A stretch of 62,784 nt of DNA from UMGS1696 sp964621755 (GTDB lineage: Bacteria; Bacillota; Clostridia; Oscillospirales; CAG-272): the NCBI GenBank assembly GCA_964621755.1, contig CAZUPI010000015.1, positions 1 through 62,784 of the forward strand. Direction: 5' to 3'. The notes under the pieces are model-generated. The model did no database searches and was not told the origin of the DNA. It saw nothing but the letters and a program-made list of their open reading frames with translations. Numbering within the stretch: position 1 is the first letter of the stretch; every line of letters begins with the position of its first letter. A program made the translations under genes and the position numbers. This document shows positions 54,072 to 61,716 of this stretch, in pieces.

Positions 54072-54617
54072 ATGGCTGAATATTGGGATTTATATGATTT
54101 CTACGGAAATCTGACAGAAAAAAAGTACCAGCGCGACAGCGGCGACCCCTTTCCACCCGATTTATATTACATTGGTGTGGAAATCTGCACCATTCACCAC
54201 GGCTGTCTGCTGTTGACAAAACGCGACATCCGCAAACCATTCGGCGGTTTGTGGGAGTATACGGGCGGTGCAGTCATCTCTGGTGAAGATTCACGAACCG
54301 GTGCGGCGCGAGAACTCAGAGAGGAAACCGGAATTTCGCGCAGCCCAAATGAGTTTATCCTGCTGAACTCAATATTCCGTCTTTTCAAAATGAACTCCCG
54401 GTTGGACACCTATCTTCTTGTCATACCGGACAGTGAACCTCGTCCAAATGTTATCTATCAGGAAGGCGAAACAGTCGACCACATGTGGCTCGGACGGGGC
54501 TGTGCAGATGCTTTCATCGATTCCCCGGCTTTTGTTGGACATGTATCAAAGCGGTATAAACAGGTTCGCGATATCATATGGCGCATCAGCGACCTGAAAC
54601 GTGAAGGAATTATATAA
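54072..54617 (+). CDS. NUDIX hydrolase
   Basis: 181 aa. Complete NUDIX box: GGAVISGEDSRTGAARELRE followed by ETG, so the GX5EX7REUXEEXGU catalytic helix is intact. N-terminal part WDLYDFYGNLTEKKYQRDSG recalls IPP isomerase-like/YfcD-type NUDIX proteins that act on nucleoside diphosphate derivatives; substrate unknown. It starts 2 nt after the ruvB stop. Confidence 0.88.
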   Translation: MAEYWDLYDFYGNLTEKKYQRDSGDPFPPDLYYIGVEICTIHHGCLLLTKRDIRKPFGGLWEYTGGAVISGEDSRTGAARELREETGISRSPNEFILLNSIFRLFKMNSRLDTYLLVIPDSEPRPNVIYQEGETVDHMWLGRGCADAFIDSPAFVGHVSKRYKQVRDIIWRISDLKREGII

Positions 54618-54700
54618 AATACGAGAAAATCGAAGCAAAACGAGTAATTCGTGAATTGTTTTCGGGATTTTTCCGGCATCGTCTTCGTTGACAACTGGTC

Positions 54701-54735
54701 ATGGGAAAGAAACTCATTTGGAGTCTCTTTCCCAT
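54701..54735. repeat. Hairpin upstream of the sigma factor gene
   Basis: Arms ATGGGAAAGAAACTC (54701-54715) and GAGTCTCTTTCCCAT (54721-54735) pair in 14 of 15 positions with a 5-nt loop. No T-run follows on the plus strand. It could be a weak terminator after the NUDIX gene or a control element for the sigma factor gene 92 nt downstream. Confidence 0.55.
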
Positions 54736-54826
54736 CTCTATTGCAAGCACATTGCGTAAAAATCCGCAAAAATTTTTGAACCATTCTGCGTTTTCCGACA
54801 CTACTTTGGCGAAAGGAGGAAAAGCA

Positions 54827-56236
54827 ATGAACAAATACGAACGCATTATCGACGAGTACATGCAGCAGATTTTCTATTTCTCTTTAAAGAAAACTTCCGA
54901 CCAGTATGAAGCAGAAGAGCTGACGCAGACCATCATGATGGAGATACTTATATCTCTGAAAAACGGTGTTATACCGGATGACGAACGCGCGTGGATATGG
55001 AAAATTGCCCGCAACCATTACGCCAAATGGGCGGCGCTGCGGTCAAAAAACAGGCATACCTTCGGTATCGACGACATATGCGACTCGATTTCCGATAACT
55101 TTGCCATAGATGACAGTCTCATAAAAAATGAGGAAATCACACTTTTGTACCGTGAGTTAGCACTTCTCACGCACGACCATCGTCATATCGTGTGCGAGTA
55201 TTATTTCGAAAATCATACGCTCGCCGATATTGCAAAATCACTCGGTCTTCCCATTGGTACAGTCAAACGAAAAATTTATGAATGCCGGAAAAACCTGAAG
55301 GAGGGTATGAAAATGGCAAGAACTTATGGAAAACGCAGCTTCGCACCGGAAAACATGAACTTCACCCAAAACTGGAATCCCCAAAGCGGCAGAGACGGAA
55401 ACAAGTACATAGAGCATCTCAGTGCGCAGAATATCTTACTCGAAGCCTATGACAATCCCTGCACCGCAGAAGACTTATCTCTATCCCTTGGAATCGCGAT
55501 GCCGTACATGGAGGATGAAATCCGTATCTTATTGGATGGCGAACTTCTCACAGAAGAACATGGCAAGTACCGCACGAACATCGTGATTCTTTCAAAAAAA
55601 GCACAGGATGCTATCTATGAACTCGCCTACGAATATGCCGACAAAATGACCGAACTTATGATGAAAACAATTGACGAAATTGCGGACAAGCCCGAGAGAC
55701 CGCAGAACCAAAGCTTCGAGGATATGAAGCCCGCTTTAGTCGAACTGGTAATGACTTATGGCGGTATAAAGATAAACAGCGACACAGAGGAAAATAGAAA
55801 TCTTTTTAACATATTCACGATAAAACACCTCGATGGAAGCGAATGGGCGATTGCGGGATTTGAAAAGACAGATAAACAGACCCCATTCCTTGAAGTATGT
55901 GGACACGATAAATTCGAAATAATCATGCTCGGTAACCGGACGGAGGATGCGCTTGACATCGATAAATCGCAGGTGCCAACCTTCTCATGCAATAGCCTCG
56001 ATACGCTTCTCCATACTTCTCAGCAGGATGCGCTGTCCGAATTATGGAATTCCTATAGAGAACGACGCAATCAAATTTTAAAAAACGATATCCCATCTTA
56101 TTTATATGGTAAGGCAATGGTGAGCACGCACGTCGACTTCCGCAAAATTGTGATAGACCGCATGATAGCGTCCGGCTATATCAAACTTCCTGCAGATATG
56201 AACAAGTCCGCAGTTGGTATATGGATGTTTGAATAA
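54827..56236 (+). CDS. ECF-like sigma factor with long C-terminal extension
   Basis: 469 aa. Residues about 1-160 are sigma-70 region 2 (YFSLKKTSDQYEAEELTQTI) and region 4 (CEYYFENHTLADIAKSLGLP, IGTVKRKIYECRKNL). Residues about 200-270 look like a second winged helix (NPCTAEDLSLSLGIAM, EEHGKYRTNIVIL), followed by about 200 residues of an unrecognised alpha/beta domain that may sense a ligand. AAAGGAGG precedes the ATG. There is no anti-sigma gene next to it, so control may be built into the extension. Confidence 0.78.
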   Translation: MNKYERIIDEYMQQIFYFSLKKTSDQYEAEELTQTIMMEILISLKNGVIPDDERAWIWKIARNHYAKWAALRSKNRHTFGIDDICDSISDNFAIDDSLIKNEEITLLYRELALLTHDHRHIVCEYYFENHTLADIAKSLGLPIGTVKRKIYECRKNLKEGMKMARTYGKRSFAPENMNFTQNWNPQSGRDGNKYIEHLSAQNILLEAYDNPCTAEDLSLSLGIAMPYMEDEIRILLDGELLTEEHGKYRTNIVILSKKAQDAIYELAYEYADKMTELMMKTIDEIADKPERPQNQSFEDMKPALVELVMTYGGIKINSDTEENRNLFNIFTIKHLDGSEWAIAGFEKTDKQTPFLEVCGHDKFEIIMLGNRTEDALDIDKSQVPTFSCNSLDTLLHTSQQDALSELWNSYRERRNQILKNDIPSYLYGKAMVSTHVDFRKIVIDRMIASGYIKLPADMNKSAVGIWMFE

Positions 56237-56319
56237 CAAATCTGCTGCAATGTTCAACACGAATCACAGTATTGACACCTTCATAAAAAATATGATATAA
56301 TAATATAAATTCAATAAGT

Positions 56320-56414
56320 TTTCCCCGAACCTTTTTCAAAACTTCAATCTGGACAGATGAAAGTTTTTGCGAAGGGGTTCGGGGAGGTGCTTTTCTCAAA
56401 AAGCATCTCCCCAT
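56320..56414. repeat. Intergenic palindrome pair
   Basis: GGGGAGGTGCTTTTCTCAAA-AAGCATCTCCCC (56384-56414) forms one hairpin. CCCCGAACCTTTTTC (from 56323) pairs with GCGAAGGGGTTCGGGG (56370-56385) as a larger one. Same family as 42.5 and 21.3 kb. It lies between the sigma gene and the orphan gene. Confidence 0.65.
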
Positions 56415-56454
56415 CGAATTCACATTATCATAAAAATATGCGGAGGGTGCTGGT

Positions 56455-56883
56455 ATGGATTATTTTCATGATTTGCTCATTCCGGAGCTGATACGCTACG
56501 CGAAACTCGAAAATATGGATTCCGAAAAGCTCGACGAATCCGGTGCGGCAGTGTACTCGGTGTGGTATCTGCTCAACCCTTTGAACATGACGAAACGAGA
56601 ACAGTTCTGGAATTTCGAGGAAGATACCGAACCTATCATTTACAACAAAAAATCCGCTGAGGATGCCTATGGCAGCGTTGCAATAGGAGGCAGCCCTTCT
56701 CCGAAAAAACGTTCAAGCAAGAAAGGCGTCCGTTTCACCGCGCACAGTCACCTGAATGAACCGCTTGAACCTTCTCCAGATGACCTCCTCATATATGCAA
56801 ATATCAGGTTTTCCGACAAAAAAGGGGAATCCGAGACGATAAACTTTATCGTCGACGGCTTTACCTGCCGAAAGGTCGACTGA
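56455..56883 (+). CDS. Orphan protein of unknown function
   Basis: 142 aa, starting at ATG 56455 after GGAGGGTG. Mixed composition with an acidic N-terminus (LIPELIRYAKLENMDSEKLD), a basic Ser/Lys patch (GGSPSPKKRSSKKG) near 80-95 and a beta-like end (IYANIRFSDKKGESETINF). No signal peptide, no membrane segment, no recognised domain. It follows the sigma factor gene after 218 nt and has its own terminator, so it may be a target of that sigma factor; this is only positional. Confidence 0.6.
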   Translation: MDYFHDLLIPELIRYAKLENMDSEKLDESGAAVYSVWYLLNPLNMTKREQFWNFEEDTEPIIYNKKSAEDAYGSVAIGGSPSPKKRSSKKGVRFTAHSHLNEPLEPSPDDLLIYANIRFSDKKGESETINFIVDGFTCRKVD

Positions 56884-56884
56884 A

Positions 56885-56926
56885 AAGGCGGGAGCTTTCC
56901 GTTTTTCTGAAAGCTCCCGCCCTTTT
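56885..56926 (+). terminator. Intrinsic terminator
   Basis: GGCGGGAGCTTT / GAAAGCTCCCGCC arms around a T-rich loop, followed by CTTTTCT. It begins 2 nt past the orphan stop codon. Confidence 0.88.
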
Positions 56927-56940
56927 CTAGCTTATCATAT

Positions 56941-57105
56941 TCACAAATCAGACGCAGGATACGCCGCCTCAAGATGATCCTCCCCCGCTTCGATGTGACC
57001 GCCCGGGAAATTGTACTTCCCCATATAGGGATTTCGCTGTCTGAGGCACATCAGCACCTTTTCCTAGTCTGGCGTAAAGACCGCTACAACGTTAAAATTT
57101 GTCAT
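56941..57105 (-). pseudogene. Truncated NUDIX hydrolase remnant with TAG
   Basis: From ATG 57105 the minus strand reads MTNFNVVAVFTPD, a TAG at 57066-57064, then EKVLMCLRQRNPYMGKYNFP and GGHIEAGEDHLEAAYPASDL to TGA 56943-56941. The NUDIX box begins (GGHIEAGEDHLEAAY) but the REUXEE part is gone. Both a nonsense codon and a truncation make it a dead gene. It starts right after the GH5 stop codon, so it was probably the last gene of that unit. Confidence 0.75.
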
Positions 57106-57106
57106 A

Positions 57107-58651
57107 TTATTCTTTACGCCAACCGATGGTAGACAGGACAAAATCTCCCTTGACACAGGAAATTTTCAGCGTACAGTCATGTCCAAAGGTCACGGGAACT
57201 GATATATCGCGTTTTCCCGATACCGTGGTGCGAAGCAGAGTTTCCCCGTCGGCGGAAAGCTCAATCGTGGCGTTGTCAAAGTCCGCATCAACAAGTTCAA
57301 CAACCCCGCGCGTACCGTCCGCATACAGCTTATATTCTGCCGCACCGCCTCCCGTGAACGCGGTAAGGGTCTGTCCCCACTCATCGGTGGGTTCTCCCTT
57401 TTCATTTATCATGCGCACACCCTCATTAGCAGAGGAAAAATCACATGCACGGAATTCACATCCCGGTCTGCGGAAAATCGAGGGAATGACATTCTCTACA
57501 AAATCGCAATTTTCAAACCGGATATTGTCAAGATATTCGTCAAATGCCGCTTGTGCGTTTTCATAGGACGGACGGTCGCCGCCATGTGTGTATTGGATTA
57601 CCTTGTGCCAGAACTTCGGCGGTCTGATAGAGCAGGGGGAAGAACCGGTGTCCATTTTCTTCCACGGCCAGATATTGTATCCGATGTCGAGCTCGGCCGC
57701 AAGGGGATACATCGCTGCAAACCATTGCATGTTATTTTCTCCGGTTTCGCCAAGGTAAAGGGTCATATTGAACGCATCACGCTTTGCCGTAAATTCATCG
57801 TACATGAATTTTCTTGGAGGACACCAGTAACGGTGGAAATGCGCGCACATATTTTCATCAAACTTTTCGGTGAAGAAATCCGCACGGCTCGCCCATATGT
57901 CGCTTTCGATTGACAGCATATGTACTGCGTCAATTTTGCGTACCTCAGTAATGCAGTCACGGTAGAACTGCTTCAAGCTCTCGCGAAGCGCGGGATGGTC
58001 CAGCTCAGGCGCGTTCGGCTTAGGCGAACGTGCAGGTTCGTTTAGCAGGTCGTACATACCGACGATCCAGCGATCGCGATATCGTCTGGCAAACTCACAC
58101 CACAGCGCCAGCGTTTTTTCACGGCTGTCAGATTCTGTATCGGTGAGAAGCCGCGGAACATTGTCAATGGAGTCGTCAATGTTGTCTCCAGTCTGACCGC
58201 CGGGCGCACCGTGCAAATCAAGACAGACGTACAGCTTGTATTTTTCGCACAAATCGAGGAAGTTGTCGATAAGCTGAAAGCCCTCCTCACGCCAGATGAT
58301 GCCGGGTTCATCCTCCATCACGACGCGCCAGTTTACAGGGAGTCTAACCGAGTTAAAGCCATGCTCCGCCATCGCCCTCACGTCGGACTCGGTGATATAC
58401 TCACTGCGGAATCTTTTCCAGAAGTACTCCGCAAACGCACTGCCGCAAAGGTCGCGTACAAGCCGTTCGATTTCACGTGGACGATTGTATTTTCCGCCGA
58501 ACCGCCACATATACCCTTCCGGCAGAAGCCAGTTTCCAAGACCCATGCCGCAGAGAAGAATCTCCTCGCCTCGTCCATTGTACATTTTACCGTCATGAGC
58601 AGTCAGAAAGCCGTACACCCGCTCGCGCGACATTTTTTCGGTAACAGTCAT
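57107..58651 (-). CDS. Glycoside hydrolase family 5 enzyme
   Basis: 514 aa from ATG 58651 (AGGAGG upstream). GH5 barrel: GFNSVRLPVNWRVVME, VCLDLHGAPGGQTGDN, YDLLNEPARSP with the acid/base Glu, HFHRYW, and LYLGETGENN with the nucleophile Glu. The last 130 residues are a beta-sandwich, probably carbohydrate-binding (YADGTRGVVELVDADFDNAT). No signal peptide, so it should cut imported beta-glucosides or glucan fragments in the cytosol. It reads from its own consensus promoter. Confidence 0.9.
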   Translation of the reverse strand: MTVTEKMSRERVYGFLTAHDGKMYNGRGEEILLCGMGLGNWLLPEGYMWRFGGKYNRPREIERLVRDLCGSAFAEYFWKRFRSEYITESDVRAMAEHGFNSVRLPVNWRVVMEDEPGIIWREEGFQLIDNFLDLCEKYKLYVCLDLHGAPGGQTGDNIDDSIDNVPRLLTDTESDSREKTLALWCEFARRYRDRWIVGMYDLLNEPARSPKPNAPELDHPALRESLKQFYRDCITEVRKIDAVHMLSIESDIWASRADFFTEKFDENMCAHFHRYWCPPRKFMYDEFTAKRDAFNMTLYLGETGENNMQWFAAMYPLAAELDIGYNIWPWKKMDTGSSPCSIRPPKFWHKVIQYTHGGDRPSYENAQAAFDEYLDNIRFENCDFVENVIPSIFRRPGCEFRACDFSSANEGVRMINEKGEPTDEWGQTLTAFTGGGAAEYKLYADGTRGVVELVDADFDNATIELSADGETLLRTTVSGKRDISVPVTFGHDCTLKISCVKGDFVLSTIGWRKE

Positions 58652-58691
58652 GCTTTTTCCTCCTATAAGCAAATAGAATCATGTTATTCAT

Positions 58692-58720
58692 ATTATACAA
58701 TATTCCATCGGAAATGTAAA
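58692..58720 (-). promoter_or_regulatory. Promoter of the GH5 gene
   Basis: On the minus strand TTTACA (58720-58715), 17-nt spacer, TATAAT (58697-58692), 41 nt before the start codon. Confidence 0.78.
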
Positions 58721-58799
58721 GTTACTTTTCCACTTATATCAAATTAAAATTTCCCAATAAAAAAGGCAAAAGAAAAAATAAATACAATTATTCTTTCTC

Positions 58800-58828
58800 T
58801 TGCAATTTTCCAGAGGATGGTATATAAT
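58800..58828 (+). promoter_or_regulatory. Promoter of the leader-CD3324-AKR unit
   Basis: TTGCAA (58800-58805), 17-nt spacer, TATAAT (58823-58828). The next regular gene begins over 200 nt downstream, leaving room for a long untranslated leader. Confidence 0.75.
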
Positions 58829-58879
58829 ATAAATACGGTAACCGGTGCCGAATCCTTGAAGAAAAGGAGGTAATGTAAA

Positions 58880-58912
58880 ATGACAAAAGCTATGGAGGTG
58901 GCTGTACTCTGA
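58880..58912 (+). CDS. 10-codon leader ORF
   Basis: A strong site AAAAGGAGG lies before ATG 58880, encoding MTKAMEVAVL and TGA 58910-58912. After its CTC-TGA end, the +1 frame stays open for 56 more codons to TAA 59079-59081, so either a leader peptide or a longer recoded product is possible. Its stop lies in the 5' arm region of the folded RNA that follows, as in attenuation leaders. No amino acid is strikingly repeated. Confidence 0.4.
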   Translation: MTKAMEVAVL

Positions 58913-59034
58913 AGAAGATGACGTCCATTCTCTCAAATGCCCATTAGAGAGACAGACGGCGCATCTAATCAGGTGTATCCACCCTAAGGAAACGGGCAAT
59001 GCTCATGGCAAGATTTTGCTGTGGGCTTTTCCCG
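58897..59034 (+). ncRNA. Candidate structured leader RNA
   Basis: Pairings found by eye. P1: GGTGG-CT-GTAC (58897-58907) with GTGT-AT-CCACC (58973-58983). P2: CGTC (58922-58925) with GACG (58955-58958), and inner CTCTC (58930-58934) with GAGAG (58947-58951). P3: CGGG (58993-58996) with CCCG (59031-59034), enclosing an 11-bp stem 59001-59011 with 59016-59026 that uses several G-U pairs. Three ordered, nested stems in the gap between a promoter and its gene suggest a cis-regulatory RNA. It was not matched to any riboswitch class I know. A short coding overlap (leader ORF) is present. Confidence 0.45.
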
Positions 59035-59044
59035 CGTTAGACAG

Positions 59045-59347
59045 ATGGAGTCATACATTACGAAAGGCGGTACACATATAAGCTACATAAATGCGGAAGA
59101 AGTTCTGCCAAAAGAACTGCTTGAACAAATCAGAGAATACATAGAAGGCGAAGCTATATACATTCCAAAGAGTGCGGACAAGCGGAAAGAGTGGGGGCAA
59201 AAAACCGGAACCCGCGCCGAATACGACCGCCGCAACTGCGAAATAGTACGCGAATATAAGTGTGGGCAATCTGTGACACACTTAGCTGAAAAATATTGCC
59301 TGTGCCAAGACAGCATCAGAAAAATAATCCGAAATTCGGAAGGCTAA
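59045..59347 (+). CDS. CD3324-family HTH protein
   Basis: 100 aa from ATG 59045. Family-typical order: YINAEEVLPKELLEQIREYI, EGEAIYIPKSADKRKEWGQ, TGTRAEYDRRNCEIVREYK and a C-terminal helix-turn-helix (SVTHLAEKYCLCQDSIRKII). It is probably a small DNA-binding regulator. The start is uncertain: ATG 59045 has no ribosome binding site. The family N-terminus would fit a start at ISYINAEE, where the codon is ATA (59077) behind GAAAGGCGG. It precedes the aldo/keto reductase by 17 nt, which may be its target. Confidence 0.75.
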   Translation: MESYITKGGTHISYINAEEVLPKELLEQIREYIEGEAIYIPKSADKRKEWGQKTGTRAEYDRRNCEIVREYKCGQSVTHLAEKYCLCQDSIRKIIRNSEG

Positions 59348-59364
59348 GGAAGGATAATGTGAGA

Positions 59365-60252
59365 ATGAAAAAAATCAAAATGCCGACATCTCTTGCTGAC
59401 ACATATGAACTGTCAAATGGTGTAAAAATCCCGGCGATCGGCTACGGCACTTGGCAGACCCCGAATGACATCACTGCTGACTGCGTAAAAACCGCTCTTG
59501 CATCGGGGTATCGCCACATCGATACCGCATGGGCATACGATAACGAACCTGGGGTAGGTGAAGGAATTCGCGCGTCCGGCGTAAAACGTGAGGATATCTT
59601 TATCACCACAAAGCACTGGGTCACAATGCGTGGCTACCAGAAGACGATTGAGGCGTTTGAGGATTCTCTCAAAAATCTCGGCATAGACTATCTTGACCTG
59701 TATCTGGTGCACTGGCCCTGTGTAGAAGCAGGCAATCCTGCATGGGAAGAAATCAACGCGGATACATGGCGCGGATTTGAGAAGATGTACAAGGATGGCA
59801 AACTGCGTGCACTCGGCGTAAGCAACTATGAGCAACAGCATTTGGAAGCGCTGGAAAAATACGCAGAAATTATGCCAATGGTCAATCAAATTGAGTTTCA
59901 CCCCGGCTTTATGCAAGAAGAAAACGTCCTCTACTGCCAAAACCGCAACATTCTCGTGGAAGCGTGGAGTCCACTTGGAAGCGGCGCGGTGCTGAAAGAT
60001 GAAACCCTATGCAAAATCGCCGCGAAGTACGGCAAATCATCAGCACAGCTCTGCATCCGATTCGCTCTTGAAAGCGGTCTGCTCCCTCTTCCAAAGTCAG
60101 TAACACCGTCCCGAATCGCGGAAAATACACAAGTCTTTGACTTCGAAATCGCACCTGAAGACACTGCAGCAATCCGTGCGCTCCCCCAATTCGGTTTCAG
60201 CGGCTTTATCCCCGAAGAAGCGCCAGCTGATAAACTTGCGGGGCTGATATAA
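59365..60252 (+). CDS. Aldo/keto reductase
   Basis: 295 aa, (beta/alpha)8 NADPH-dependent carbonyl reductase. The catalytic set is present: Asp and Tyr in HIDTAWAYDNEPGVG, Lys in ITTKHW, His in LYLVHWP. Cofactor-binding PKSVTPSRIAENTQVFDFE is at the end. It acts on aldehydes such as methylglyoxal or sugar aldehydes; substrate unknown. ATG 59365 was chosen (AAGGAAGGA about 10 nt upstream); GTG 59359 is also possible. Confidence 0.93.
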   Translation: MKKIKMPTSLADTYELSNGVKIPAIGYGTWQTPNDITADCVKTALASGYRHIDTAWAYDNEPGVGEGIRASGVKREDIFITTKHWVTMRGYQKTIEAFEDSLKNLGIDYLDLYLVHWPCVEAGNPAWEEINADTWRGFEKMYKDGKLRALGVSNYEQQHLEALEKYAEIMPMVNQIEFHPGFMQEENVLYCQNRNILVEAWSPLGSGAVLKDETLCKIAAKYGKSSAQLCIRFALESGLLPLPKSVTPSRIAENTQVFDFEIAPEDTAAIRALPQFGFSGFIPEEAPADKLAGLI

Positions 60253-60273
60253 TTAAAAATTTTGAAATAAGCT

Positions 60274-60322
60274 GCGGAGAGGAACTTTTTTGAAGAAGTT
60301 CCTCCCCGCTCTTTTATTTTTC
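60274..60322 (+). terminator. Intrinsic terminator after the aldo/keto reductase gene
   Basis: GCGGAGAGGAACTT (60274-60287) pairs with AAGTTCCTCCCCGC (60296-60309) with one mismatch, followed by TCTTTTATTTTT. Confidence 0.85.
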
Positions 60323-61678
60323 TAAATTTTCGAAGTATTCTTTAAGGTCCTGCGCAAGGAGTTTGGAAAATGCAGTACTTCCCTTTGTGTTCATGTGACC
60401 CCAGTCGGAATAGTTGGTGTAATCGTTGTTGATTTCTGACTCAAGCTCACCGTTGTAGTTTAAGAAGGTAATGCCGTATTTTTCTGCAATCTCGGCGATT
60501 TTCTTATTGTTCTTTTCACACTTGATTTCCTTGCGTCCCGGCAGATATTCGGGAGCCTCAACAAATACGATATGAATGCCGTTTTCTACAAAGATATCGA
60601 GCAGCTGTTCAAAAGCTTCCCACTCCGCGGGATTGTCGGTGCAGTTCTGCGCAACGGTGCCGCCGTTATAATTTGCTTCCCACGGAATATACCCCTTGTA
60701 GTATGAGCTCGTAATGTTCCCGTCACTGTCTACCAGATATTCGTGCTCGTATACCGGGACCTCTGGAAGAACTTCTTCTTCCAGAGCGGCAATCGCAGAT
60801 AAATCATCTGCCGTGTTGTCCTCTATCTCAACTTTTCCGCCGCTTATGTAATATCGCAGCATTTCCGGAATCCGGTCGCGCGAGTAGATAATCGGAACCC
60901 GGCTAAAAACGTATGTAAGAACTTCGTCAATATCGAAGTAATTGAGCTTGGTTTCCTCAACGGTTTCGACTACTTCAGAAACAGTTTCAACAGCATCAGC
61001 CGTTTCCACTCCAACGCTGCTCGTGCTTTCTGCCGCAGCTTTTCTTACTTCAGTTACCCTGATTTTACGCATGATATCGACCGGACAGTCCGGGTTTGTA
61101 TCAAAGTCGATACGTCTCCACAGCCAACCGTCGTCGCACATGAACCAGTCGACACAGTACACAATGGTTTCCGGCATGGGGTATCCGGATTCCAGAAATA
61201 TTTTCCACCACTCAAGGTAATACATCGGGTTAGATCCATTGAGAGCAAAGTTAAACCACGATTTTTCGGGTATCTCTTCTTCAATATACAGCGGATTGAT
61301 ACCATGCGCCGCGTGCGATGTCCCGATAAAGATGGTATCCGCATTGTACATATTCTCAAACATTTCGTAGAACTGACCGTAATAGTGGTAGCAGAAACGA
61401 GTCTTGTATTTTTGATAGAATTCCTCGTACTGTTCCGCTTTGCTGACGGCAAGCTCCGCCTGAAGCCGCTCTGCTTCGGCCTCATCTTCCGCTGCGAGAA
61501 GTGCCTCTTGTATCTTCGCCGCACGTTCAGCTGCCGCCTGTACCACCGCAACCTCGTCATCAAGGAACGACTGCATAGCGCTGTTCAAGGCAAACGCAAG
61601 TGCGAACGCGACAGCAATTACGATAAAACCTTTTATAAACACACGAGGAAGTGCGCTGATTTCGTGTTTTTCAGTCAT
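60314..61678 (-). CDS. SGNH-hydrolase-like, membrane-anchored acetylation protein
   Basis: 454 aa. N-terminal membrane helix (about 13-35), then a charged, coiled-coil-like stretch rich in Ala, Glu and Lys (about 40-90). SGNH features: IFIGTSHAAHGINP (nucleophile Ser), and SDWGHMNTKGSTAFSKLL near the C-terminus (catalytic Asp and His). An acidic Val/Glu/Thr-rich linker lies near 215-245. It is the partner of the MBOAT protein encoded 38 nt upstream and likely moves acetyl groups to an extracellular polymer. Confidence 0.8.
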   Translation of the reverse strand: MTEKHEISALPRVFIKGFIVIAVAFALAFALNSAMQSFLDDEVAVVQAAAERAAKIQEALLAAEDEAEAERLQAELAVSKAEQYEEFYQKYKTRFCYHYYGQFYEMFENMYNADTIFIGTSHAAHGINPLYIEEEIPEKSWFNFALNGSNPMYYLEWWKIFLESGYPMPETIVYCVDWFMCDDGWLWRRIDFDTNPDCPVDIMRKIRVTEVRKAAAESTSSVGVETADAVETVSEVVETVEETKLNYFDIDEVLTYVFSRVPIIYSRDRIPEMLRYYISGGKVEIEDNTADDLSAIAALEEEVLPEVPVYEHEYLVDSDGNITSSYYKGYIPWEANYNGGTVAQNCTDNPAEWEAFEQLLDIFVENGIHIVFVEAPEYLPGRKEIKCEKNNKKIAEIAEKYGITFLNYNGELESEINNDYTNYSDWGHMNTKGSTAFSKLLAQDLKEYFENLEK

Positions 61679-61716
61679 TTTGATATTTCCCTTTCCGATT
61701 AATTTTCACAGTCATA

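Noticed and set aside
54770..54815. ECF-type autoregulated promoter (TGAACC ... CGAC) before the sigma gene
   Set aside because: The spacing between the two boxes is only about 13 nt, too short for a typical ECF promoter.
43958..57066. Idea that TAG is recoded as an amino acid in this organism
   Set aside because: TAG is the natural stop of the esterase gene (31202-31204) and azlD (32411-32413), so the internal TAGs are better explained as mutations or errors.
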